Assembly (NCBI GenBank): GCA_019637695.1
Contig: JAHBVG010000002.1
Coordinates: 1-64,000 of the forward strand
DNA: 64,000 nt
Origin: Caldilineaceae bacterium
GTDB taxonomy: Bacteria; Chloroflexota; Anaerolineae; Caldilineales; Caldilineaceae
Direction: 5' to 3'
Position numbers and translations under genes: made by a program. The notes below the pieces were generated by a model, which saw only the letters and a list, made by a program, of their open reading frames with translations, was not told the origin of the DNA and ran no database searches. Shown in pieces: positions 1 through 8,652 of the stretch; position 1 is the first letter of the stretch; each line of letters starts with the position of its first letter.

Positions 1-1
1 G

Positions 2-1105
2 TCTATTGGGTTCATCTCGTTTGTTGTGGTCTGCTACACCTTTCCCGATGGCCGTTTTGTCCCTCGTTGGACGCGTTCGCCTGTTATAGTGTGGGCCTTC
101 ATCCTGATTCCCTACTACACCTTCATCAATCCCGAATGGGAGATAAACAGCGTGGTTGACTTGGGGCTGGCGTTGGCTTTCATCGGGTCGATTGCGTCGT
201 GCATGATCGTCCAGATCTACCGCTATCGCTGGGTCTCTACGCCGATCCAGCGTCAGCAGTCGCGCTGGGTAACCTATGGGCTGCTGCAACTGGTGGTGGT
301 CATTATTGTTGGCGGCTTTACATCGGCGCTCTGGCTGCCCCAAATGGATGTTGCCGGCACCCTGCCCAACCTCATTGCTATTCTGATCGAGTCCCTTTCA
401 TTGATGATCGTTCCGCTGGCGATTGGGGCGTCGATCCTGCGCTACCGGCTTTGGGACATTAAAGTGATCCTCAACCGGACGCTCGTCTATGTGCCGCTGA
501 CGACCGTGTTGGCCGGTCTCTATGGAGTGGTGATCACCATCTCGCAGAAGCTCTTTGTCGGCCTCACCGGCCAAAAATCGGACGCTGCGATTGTACTCAC
601 TGGCTTCATTTTGACAGTCACTTTTACGCCGTTACGCAACAGTTTGCAGGGTTTTGTGGATAAGCACTTTAAAGAGACGCCGGATCCCATGAAGAGGCTT
701 TACGCCTTCGACGCGCAGGTGCAGCAGGTCGCGGAGATCATCGATCCGCTCAGACTCTGCCGCCGCCTGGTGGAGAGCGCTATCCTCGCCTATGAAGCCA
801 GAGGCGGCGCTATCTATCTTTGCCGATATGGGGAGATGCAGCTCATCTACGCGTCCGAGGGCTGGCAGGATCAGAATGGCACGCTGACCCTGCCTGTGAA
901 GGATGATGAGGGGGAGACCATCGGCCTGCTCAAATTGGGTGGGCAGGCCGACGGTACAGTCTATAATGTCCACGAGCGGCGCGCGCTACGCCATACCATC
1001 GCCCAGGTCTCGCATGTACTGCGCCTGACCGACCCGGCGATTGGGATTTTACAAGACTGTAGCCTGGAGCATAATCCCCAGGCTACAGCGCCCTACCAAC
1101 CGTAG
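2..1105 (+). CDS. Membrane sensor protein with C-terminal GAF-like domain (5' end outside window)
   Basis: The frame is already open at base 2, so the gene begins upstream of the window; a GTG at 26 lies inside it. The visible 367 residues hold about six hydrophobic segments, a PDGRFVPRW motif, and a QRQQSRWV segment typical of the membrane input region of some sensor histidine kinases in Chloroflexota and Firmicutes (ComP-like). A soluble GAF-like region follows (roughly the last 140 residues). No histidine-kinase phosphoacceptor or ATPase domain is present before the stop, so this is either a truncated sensor or a kinase-less input protein. The last codons run through a 10-bp palindrome. 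Function as a sensor is inference from family resemblance. Confidence 0.7.
   Translation, partial: SIGFISFVVVCYTFPDGRFVPRWTRSPVIVWAFILIPYYTFINPEWEINSVVDLGLALAFIGSIASCMIVQIYRYRWVSTPIQRQQSRWVTYGLLQLVVVIIVGGFTSALWLPQMDVAGTLPNLIAILIESLSLMIVPLAIGASILRYRLWDIKVILNRTLVYVPLTTVLAGLYGVVITISQKLFVGLTGQKSDAAIVLTGFILTVTFTPLRNSLQGFVDKHFKETPDPMKRLYAFDAQVQQVAEIIDPLRLCRRLVESAILAYEARGGAIYLCRYGEMQLIYASEGWQDQNGTLTLPVKDDEGETIGLLKLGGQADGTVYNVHERRALRHTIAQVSHVLRLTDPAIGILQDCSLEHNPQATAPYQP
1058..1087. repeat. Perfect 10-bp inverted repeat at gene end
   Basis: The arms TGTAGCCTGG (1058-1067) and CCAGGCTACA (1078-1087) are exact complements separated by 10 bases. The hairpin lies inside the last codons of the membrane sensor gene and just before a convergent gene. 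It has no U-run, so it is more likely a dispersed palindrome than a classical terminator. Confidence 0.6.
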
Positions 1106-1160
1106 CCGCTGCTTTTAGCTGCGGTTCTTGTGAAGACATAGTGCGGCTGAAAGCACGCAC

Positions 1161-2231
1161 CTACAAAATCATCTTCAGCGCCGCTTTCATAAAGCCCAGG
1201 GCGTAGGCCATCCCCGCGTGCCAGGGCGCATCACAGAGGAGCAAGGGGGTATGGTCCGGGATCAGCACGCCGTCGAAGCCGTTGTTGGCTAAGATCTGTA
1301 AGACCCGGAGCATATCTGTGTCGCCGTCGTCAACCAGCATTTCGTGGTAGTTGGGGGCCTTGCCTTTTACATTGCGGAAGTGGACATAGCCGATGCGTCC
1401 CGTGCGGCTGTATCGATCCACCATTTCGTAGATGTTGGCGTCCGGCATTTCGGAAAGGGTGCCGACACAGAATTCCATTGTGTTGGCGGGGCTGGGGTTT
1501 AGATCGAGTACGCGTTGATAATCATCCGGTCGATAGACCAGCCGCGACGCCCCGCGCAGAGACGGCAACGGCGGATCGTCAGGGTGCAGGGCCAGCTTGA
1601 CGCCCGCTTCCTCGGCCACGGGGATCATCTCGCCCAGAAATTCCTCAAAGCGCCCCCAGATCTCTTCGGGCGAGACCGGCCCGACCGCGCCTTTGGGGTT
1701 CTCGGCGTCGAAAAGGTCGAGATCATAGACCATGTTCCAGACCATCCCCGCGGGGATGGGTGTCTGTTCGGGGTTCTCGAAGCCGACCGATTTTGCCCCG
1801 CCGCGCGCGTAAGGGCCTTCCACGCGGCCCCACACCCCGGCGATGGTGAAGCAGTAGCCCATGATGGGAATGCCCAGCCGTCCCATGTCGCGCAGGATGC
1901 GCTTGAGATGTTCCATCTGCTGTCGCTTCTTGGGGCCGTCGAGCAGAACGTCGTACCAGTGGGCGGGCGCGAAATTTTCCAGCGCCTCCAATTCCAGCCC
2001 CTCAGCGTTGACCATCCTCTTGAGATCGCGTAGCCCTTCGTAGCTCCAAATGGGGTCGTCGCCGTCTGAATAGCCGAAACCCGCCTTGGCCCTGTCCGAC
2101 GTGATGATCTTCTTGCCCTTGGCGAACTCGCCGGGGATGTGGGCGACAATATGGGTGGCGCCGCACTGTTTGGCAAAGCGTACATTCTCGGACGTGAGGA
2201 TGTCGCGGTAGAGTCCTAAGCCTAGTTTCAT
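1161..2231 (-). CDS. uxuA: Mannonate dehydratase, UxuA family
   Basis: UxuA enzymes dehydrate D-mannonate to 2-keto-3-deoxygluconate in hexuronate breakdown. The 356-residue product is a xylose-isomerase-like TIM barrel protein. Supporting motifs are the VAEEAGVKLALHPDDPP strand, an FCVGTL segment, YVHFRNVKG and the late DDGDTDM and IPDHTP segments, which fit the family pattern of metal ligands. The start at 2231 is preferred over an in-frame start 24 bases upstream because AAGGAG sits 6 bases before it. It is convergent with the sensor gene. A second, unrelated acid-sugar dehydratase lies at 50.3 kb. Exact substrate is not proven from sequence. Confidence 0.8.
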   Translation of the reverse strand: MKLGLGLYRDILTSENVRFAKQCGATHIVAHIPGEFAKGKKIITSDRAKAGFGYSDGDDPIWSYEGLRDLKRMVNAEGLELEALENFAPAHWYDVLLDGPKKRQQMEHLKRILRDMGRLGIPIMGYCFTIAGVWGRVEGPYARGGAKSVGFENPEQTPIPAGMVWNMVYDLDLFDAENPKGAVGPVSPEEIWGRFEEFLGEMIPVAEEAGVKLALHPDDPPLPSLRGASRLVYRPDDYQRVLDLNPSPANTMEFCVGTLSEMPDANIYEMVDRYSRTGRIGYVHFRNVKGKAPNYHEMLVDDGDTDMLRVLQILANNGFDGVLIPDHTPLLLCDAPWHAGMAYALGFMKAALKMIL

Positions 2232-2335
2232 AAAAGGCTCCTTATACTTGGGCAAGTTTTGGGTCCATCTTACAGTCTGGAGTGTATGGTGCCAGATTTA
2301 CTGATGATTCACTGCCAAAAACCAAAGAGAAAAGA

Positions 2336-3001
2336 TTACCTGCGCGGACTCGTTTCATATCCGCCTACCGTTCTTGGATTATTCAAGACATCATAACGTC
2401 CACTCTCACTTTCATCTTGCAGATTAGATTCATGAAGAGGGGACCGTCTAAAAACTATGGGCTCGCACTCTAAACAAATATATACAGGACCAAAGTTACT
2501 ATCCAAATACTGCACATCTGTTCGTTTGCTGCCACAATCTGCACATAATCCTTCTGTTTGCTGATGCCTAATACGACGAGTTATTAACTCAACTTTTCTA
2601 AGAGTCATATGCTTTTGCTTTATATGTTTCTCAAGCCGATCAGATCGAACCATTACTGAACACTGAGGGCACTTTTCCATACGAGGAGGCACAGTTGGTT
2701 GTTTTGGCTGCTTTGTATGCTTTTGCATTATATGTTTCTCAAGCCGATCATCTCGAACCATTGAAGGACAATGAGGACATTTTTTGAGGGAATGAGATGA
2801 AGGAGTTAGCTTCTGTTTCGTAGTAGCACTAGTTGAGTTAGCAACAGTATCTTGCTTATGAGATTTGCGAATATGGCTCCAATACCGGTCATCGCGCACC
2901 TGTGCTTTGCAAAAAGGACATTGTTTGAAATGGTGAGGAGAAGAAGGTTTCTTGTTCCTCTGAATAGAATCATCTACCTCGGAATTGTTACGGGCTGACA
3001 T
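2336..3001 (-). CDS. Zinc-finger protein with three C2H2 fingers and one C4 finger
   Basis: The 221-residue protein carries three near-identical finger units: C28-C31-H43-H48, C75-C78-H90-H95 and C111-C114-H126-H131, all with spacing Cx2C-x11-H-x4-H and a conserved V-R-D/S-D-R core. A C4 site follows (C153, C156, C176, C179). The linkers are polar and low in complexity. The fingers suggest nucleic-acid or protein binding; no enzyme domain is seen. GGAG lies 8 bases before the ATG. The gene is much more AT-rich than its neighbours and sits 133 bp downstream of a same-strand DNA methyltransferase gene, so the two may be one transferred unit. Role unknown. Confidence 0.7.
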   Translation of the reverse strand: MSARNNSEVDDSIQRNKKPSSPHHFKQCPFCKAQVRDDRYWSHIRKSHKQDTVANSTSATTKQKLTPSSHSLKKCPHCPSMVRDDRLEKHIMQKHTKQPKQPTVPPRMEKCPQCSVMVRSDRLEKHIKQKHMTLRKVELITRRIRHQQTEGLCADCGSKRTDVQYLDSNFGPVYICLECEPIVFRRSPLHESNLQDESESGRYDVLNNPRTVGGYETSPRR

Positions 3002-3134
3002 TGTTGAATCTCCTACTATTATGTTGCTTTGCTATTGCCCCCAGACGGGTATGTGACCTATTGGGCAGGGTATCGGATTAGGCCGAATACAACCCCACTT
3101 TCAAAATGCCATTACTGTAGTCGATTTTGCACCT

Positions 3135-4244
3135 TTAGGACGGAGATAATAGTATCAGTTGGGTGGTCGGAGGTTCTACCGTATCCAAATCAGTATGCCC
3201 ATTTTGCGCGTTATGAACATTGGATCGTAGCTTCGCATCGCATGTATGAACAGATCTCTGCTTTCCCCCATCCTCAGAAAGCAGTTCGTCGTTCTCCACA
3301 TCCCCCCAAAGAGTGACCGGACTGTAAATTTTATAATGACCGGGATCTGTTGGCACATCGTTCTCTTTTCGATCAAGGCTGAATCGACCTTTGGCTCCCT
3401 CAACATATTCGGGGACAATTTCACAGCAAATCCAGCGCCGTTTGAGCCTTTCACAGACTTCGCCGGTGACACAGCTCCCGGCAAACGGATCCAAGACAGT
3501 ATCACCGATATCGGTCAGCATCCGGATGAAAAACTCTGGCAGTCGGGCTGGAAATCGAGCCGGGTGGGGTTTAATGTCATGTTCGCGACAGTACCGGAGA
3601 TAGTATGAATTGCTTTCTGTGTTCGGGAAGGGAAGCAAATTTGGAGGAATCGCACCGCCATTATCTCGTTGAAACTTGTCGCTAATGTCGTGGCCACTGG
3701 GACGCAGTTTAGCGTCATAGCCATTTTCAAGTAGATCGAGCATAGAATCGCTGTAAGGCGTCAACACTCGGCGGTTGCTGACTTTGGGCCAGGGAGTCTT
3801 CGACAACCAAAAAATACAGTTGACAGCATCCTTCACCCGAATTCGTCGTACGTTGACCCACTCGGCTGGCGTAGGAAGCTTGGAGGGATTCCACCAGTAA
3901 AATTCCTGGGCAAGATGAAATTGCATCTTGCGACAAAGCATAATCAGCAATTCAAAATGGTACAGGCTGCGTGTTGGCTGACCAGGGATCCATGATCCAC
4001 CGATGTCAATGACCAGTGATCCTGTAGGCTTCAAAATACGGAAAAATTGCTCGGCAAATGTTTCAAACCATTCGACATACCGATCTTCTTCAACATTGCC
4101 ATAATCTTTTTTGCGCAACAAGGCAAAAGGAGGGCTCGTGAAGATGAGATCGATAGACTCATCCTTCACTTGTTCCCGCATGTACTCAAGGGAATCTTGA
4201 TAGATAATTTGGCCGTAAATGGTTTGGAGCGCGATGTTGGTCAT
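3135..4244 (-). CDS. DNA N4-cytosine methyltransferase, M.PvuII-like
   Basis: The product (369 residues from the ATG at 4244; an upstream in-frame ATG at 4280 is possible) has the catalytic motif TSPPF (SPPF at 37-40) typical of N4-cytosine methyltransferases, followed by RKKDYGN, and the AdoMet-binding motif DPFAGS at 252-257 in the C-terminal half. This order of motifs marks the beta class. Segments such as EFYW-NPSKLP, RIRVKDAVN, LRPSGHDI and NNGG/DNGGAIPPNLL resemble M.PvuII, which modifies CAGCTG; target identity here is inference. No restriction endonuclease gene is recognisable next to it, only a zinc-finger gene downstream. The region is less GC-rich than the rest of the window. Confidence 0.85.
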   Translation of the reverse strand: MTNIALQTIYGQIIYQDSLEYMREQVKDESIDLIFTSPPFALLRKKDYGNVEEDRYVEWFETFAEQFFRILKPTGSLVIDIGGSWIPGQPTRSLYHFELLIMLCRKMQFHLAQEFYWWNPSKLPTPAEWVNVRRIRVKDAVNCIFWLSKTPWPKVSNRRVLTPYSDSMLDLLENGYDAKLRPSGHDISDKFQRDNGGAIPPNLLPFPNTESNSYYLRYCREHDIKPHPARFPARLPEFFIRMLTDIGDTVLDPFAGSCVTGEVCERLKRRWICCEIVPEYVEGAKGRFSLDRKENDVPTDPGHYKIYSPVTLWGDVENDELLSEDGGKQRSVHTCDAKLRSNVHNAQNGHTDLDTVEPPTTQLILLSPS

Positions 4245-4307
4245 AGAAACGAGTATAGCGCTCCTCAGAAAATTGCGCAAAGCCAGAACAAATGGTCGGG
4301 TTTAAGA

Positions 4308-5180
4308 TTATGAGAGGGGTTGCCACTCGATCAGCGCGGCGGCGACCCAGGTGGGCGCGGGTTGCTGGTAGAGTTCGGTGGCGTCGCTGTAGGTGAGATC
4401 GACAATGTCCCCGGTCATCGGGCCGCGTAGATAGCGATAGACTGCGCCGGCGTCGCGGGCGTCGCTCTTGCCGACGACGCAGTGTTGGTTCCATCCCCAA
4501 TAGTCGCCCTTTTCCAATGTGCCGATGCCATGTTCGATGCTGCGCCGCGCCATCTCCAATCCACCCCCATGCGGATGACGGGCGATCTCGGCGGAATCGC
4601 CATAGCCCAGCCCGTGGTGGAAGGGATCTTCGGTGGAGACGACGATGGTGTTCTCGCACAGCCGCGCCAGTTCCTCAATGCCCGGCAGCCGCTCAGGATG
4701 GCCGCCCACCAGCCAGGGATAGCGCTCGATCACCTCCGGGCCACGGATACCGCGACGCGCGGTCTCGGCTTCCCAAAAATGACGCCAACTGATCAAGGCG
4801 TGATCATGCCGCCAGGTATCAGGGCCGTCGATGCCCGGCCCCTGGATGCCCCACTGCGCCTCTTCCCCCGGATCGCCGCCGCGGCTGACGCGGATACGGG
4901 CGTGTTCCATCTCTTCGCTGAAGGCGTGCAACACGCTGATCACGACAACGCGATCGGCGCCGCTGTCCAAACAGGCGTTGACCGCTGCCGCGATCTGCTG
5001 CCCGCACTCGTGGACGCCAGCATGTGGGAAGACGATCACGCCGCCGGCGGCCAATGTCGGGGCCAGGTTCCATTGCCGCGATTCATCCAACAGACGCAGC
5101 GTGCCCTGCTCGCCCAGGGCGGCGTGTTCACGGGCGTAGAGTCTGTGGATCTCCTCGCGCACTTGTGTGCGTTTGTCCAT
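4308..5180 (-). CDS. Memo-like / extradiol-dioxygenase-fold protein
   Basis: The 290-residue protein has an N-terminal strand GVIVFPHAGVHECG followed by VVVISVLHAF and later VVSTEDPFHHGLGYGDS. This pattern recalls the Memo family (PHAG..YSG, GPSH, SSDFSHY) that shares the fold of class III extradiol dioxygenases; creatininase-like amidohydrolases are an alternative. Several His residues could bind metal. The start at 5180 follows AAGGAG by 6 bases and is preferred over an ATG 42 bases upstream. It stands alone between the methyltransferase and glutamine synthetase genes. Substrate unknown. Confidence 0.5.
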   Translation of the reverse strand: MDKRTQVREEIHRLYAREHAALGEQGTLRLLDESRQWNLAPTLAAGGVIVFPHAGVHECGQQIAAAVNACLDSGADRVVVISVLHAFSEEMEHARIRVSRGGDPGEEAQWGIQGPGIDGPDTWRHDHALISWRHFWEAETARRGIRGPEVIERYPWLVGGHPERLPGIEELARLCENTIVVSTEDPFHHGLGYGDSAEIARHPHGGGLEMARRSIEHGIGTLEKGDYWGWNQHCVVGKSDARDAGAVYRYLRGPMTGDIVDLTYSDATELYQQPAPTWVAAALIEWQPLS

Positions 5181-5266
5181 GTGGTTCTCCTTATCCTGAA
5201 AATTCTGCAAATCCGTGTCCAATCCTCCTGAAATCTGTTGTACTCTATTCTGCTGTTTCTCAAAAG

Positions 5267-5301
5267 AAAAGGCCAGATTCCCGTGATGGAAATCTGACCT
5301 T
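5267..5301 (-). terminator. Intrinsic terminator downstream of glnA (alpha type)
   Basis: Read on the minus strand, AAGGTCAGATTTCC pairs with GGAATCTGGCCTT around a short loop and is followed by TTCTTTTG. It lies about 70 bases past the stop of the glutamine synthetase gene, in the right orientation to end its transcript. Confidence 0.6.
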
Positions 5302-5369
5302 GTATGTACCTAAACAGACAAAACCACTCGAACCAATCGCCTAATACCCCACTCACCCAATCGTTTCGG

Positions 5370-6740
5370 TTAGAAGATCTTCAAATACCGATCCAACTCC
5401 CACTGGGTAACATAGGTGCGGTATTGATCCCATTCCAGCGTCTTGGCTTCGATAAAGCGTTCGTAGACATGCTGGCCGAGCGCATCCTGAATGACAGGAT
5501 CGGCTTTGAGTTCGTCCAACGCTTCGCCCAGGCTGCCGGGCAGTGTATCGAAGCCAGCGCGGGTGCTATCCACCTGATAGAGATCTTCCTCGGCGGGCGG
5601 CGGCGGCTGCAACTTGCGCTCGATGCCATCCAGCCCGGCGGCCAGCATAACGGCAATGGCCAGGTAGGGATTGGCGCTAGGATCAGGACAGCGCAGCTCG
5701 CAGCGTGTACTCTGTGGACGGTTGGGAGAGGTGCGCGGAATGCGGATCAAAGCGCTGCGATTGGTGCGCCCCCATGAAATGTAGACCGGCGCCTCGTAGC
5801 CGGGGACCAATCGTTTGTAGCTGTTGACCAACGGCGCGATGATCGCCGTCATCGCTTTGGCGTGGACCAACTGCCCGGCGATGAAGTGCAACGCTGTCTG
5901 GCTCAACCCATATTCATTGTCGGGGCTGTACATAGCCGAGGTGCCGTCGCCATGCTTCCAAAGGCTCTGATGAACATGCATCCCCGAACCGCTGATGCCA
6001 GCAATCGGTTTGGGCATGAAGGTGCAGTGTAGCCCACTCTTTTGGGCGATGGCCTTCAACGTGGTACGGAAGGTCATGGCGTTGTCAGCAGTGATTAGCG
6101 CCGGCCCATATTGGAAGTCGATCTCACTCTGGCCGCTGGCGACCTCGTGATGGGCCGCTTCCACTTTGATGCCCATGGCGCTGAGCGCGTCGATCATCTG
6201 GCGGCGGACGCTGTGGGCGAGATCGGTGCTGACGTCAAAATAGCCAGCTTCATCCTGCGGAACCAACGGGAAGAGGCTGCCATCCTTGTGAATGCGGAAG
6301 AGGAAAAACTCCAACTCTGGCCCAACCATAAAGTCAAACCCCATGTTGCGCGCCCGTTCCAATTGGCGGCGCAGGATGTGGCGTGGGTCCCCAGCAAAGG
6401 GGATGCCATCAGGGGTATAGACATCGCAGATCACGCGCGCTGTCGAAAGCTCCATCTCCCAGGGGATGGGCGCGAAGGTTTCTAGATCGGGCACCAGATA
6501 CATGTCGCTTTCGGCGACGCGAGCGAAACCTTCCACCGAGCTGCCGTCGAACCAGATGCCCTGCTCCACGGTCTGATCCCAATGTTCGATGGGAATGGTG
6601 ACCTGTTTGACGACGCCAACAATATCGCTGAACTGCAACCGCACAAAGCGAATATTGTTGCGCTTGATCATATCGTCGACGACGGCTAACTGTTCGATTC
6701 TGTCATTGTGTGTTATGTCATACAACATGACGCAATCCAT
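5370..6740 (-). CDS. glnA: Glutamine synthetase, type I-alpha
   Basis: Glutamine synthetase joins ammonia and glutamate with ATP hydrolysis. The 456-residue product has the family signatures WFDGSSVEGFAR, a GPELEFFLF metal-site strand, the HHEVA segment, MHVHQSLW and the RIPR..RCPDPSANPYL active-site region. The C-terminus (PGSLGEAL..EWDQYRTYVTQWELDRYL) is typical of the shorter alpha subtype, which is usually feedback-controlled rather than adenylylated. An ATG 12 bases downstream is an alternative start. It lies downstream of a second glnA, separated by a strong terminator, so the two are probably transcribed separately. Confidence 0.95.
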   Translation of the reverse strand: MDCVMLYDITHNDRIEQLAVVDDMIKRNNIRFVRLQFSDIVGVVKQVTIPIEHWDQTVEQGIWFDGSSVEGFARVAESDMYLVPDLETFAPIPWEMELSTARVICDVYTPDGIPFAGDPRHILRRQLERARNMGFDFMVGPELEFFLFRIHKDGSLFPLVPQDEAGYFDVSTDLAHSVRRQMIDALSAMGIKVEAAHHEVASGQSEIDFQYGPALITADNAMTFRTTLKAIAQKSGLHCTFMPKPIAGISGSGMHVHQSLWKHGDGTSAMYSPDNEYGLSQTALHFIAGQLVHAKAMTAIIAPLVNSYKRLVPGYEAPVYISWGRTNRSALIRIPRTSPNRPQSTRCELRCPDPSANPYLAIAVMLAAGLDGIERKLQPPPPAEEDLYQVDSTRAGFDTLPGSLGEALDELKADPVIQDALGQHVYERFIEAKTLEWDQYRTYVTQWELDRYLKIF

Positions 6741-6847
6741 CTCTTTCTAAACTCGGCGGAAACGAGGGGGATGAGCTAACAACGACGATTGTAACACTCC
6801 TCCCTTACACGATCAACCGAGGATAAACGATTTGAAATGACAATCAA

Positions 6848-6892
6848 AAAGAGGACAGCAGCGATCCTCTGGGGAGTGCTGCTGTCCTCTTT
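6848..6892 (-). terminator. Strong intrinsic terminator between the two glutamine synthetase genes
   Basis: A perfect 15-bp inverted repeat (AAAGAGGACAGCAGC at 6848-6862 and its complement at 6878-6892) surrounds a 15-base loop. On the minus strand the stem is followed by a T-run. It follows the stop of the upstream glnA by 18 bases. Confidence 0.9.
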
Positions 6893-6910
6893 CTTCATCC
6901 ATTCTAGCAG

Positions 6911-8326
<1,416 letters not shown>

Positions 8327-8652
8327 GAACGGAACTCCTTACTGTGTGGGGTGTGAACTGAACAAAAGATAAGGTAAGACCAACTTCCATAGAAACCTGT
8401 TGCGATTCAGAAATGCAATGGGGGGAATCCGTCTCAACATTTCTGATCGCGCACAAGCCAATTATGCACAGGCACAAGTATAGCCACTTTGAAGATCAGC
8501 GGGGATAGACAATGTCCACAAAGTGTCCATGCCGATAGTTGTGCAAAATGCACAGGATTTCGGCGTGGATCGCACGGTTTGCTGCGCGCAGATCCATGCG
8601 CTACACTGGGATGAATTCGATCTGGCAACTATTCTAGCCCAAAGGAGATCCT
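8327..8652. other. Divergent promoter region between glnA and the molybdopterin oxidoreductase gene
   Basis: This 326-bp gene-free stretch separates two divergent genes. It holds a direct repeat of ATGCACAGG (near 8465 and 8549), the second copy within a small palindrome TGTGC-AAAA-TGCACA (8540-8554), and two copies of TGTCCA near 8513-8530. These may be regulator-binding sites; no regulator gene is adjacent. Confidence 0.4.
8579..8607 (+). promoter_or_regulatory. Candidate sigma-70 promoter for the molybdopterin oxidoreductase gene
   Basis: TTGCTG (8579-8584) and TACACT (8602-8607) are separated by 17 bases and lie 46 bases upstream of the start codon. Match is fair, not perfect. Confidence 0.35.

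Noticed and set aside
3029..3316. Small plus-strand frame between zinc-finger and methyltransferase genes as a missing restriction enzyme
   Set aside because: It overlaps the methyltransferase 3' end, has no PvuII-like nuclease pattern and no convincing start site.
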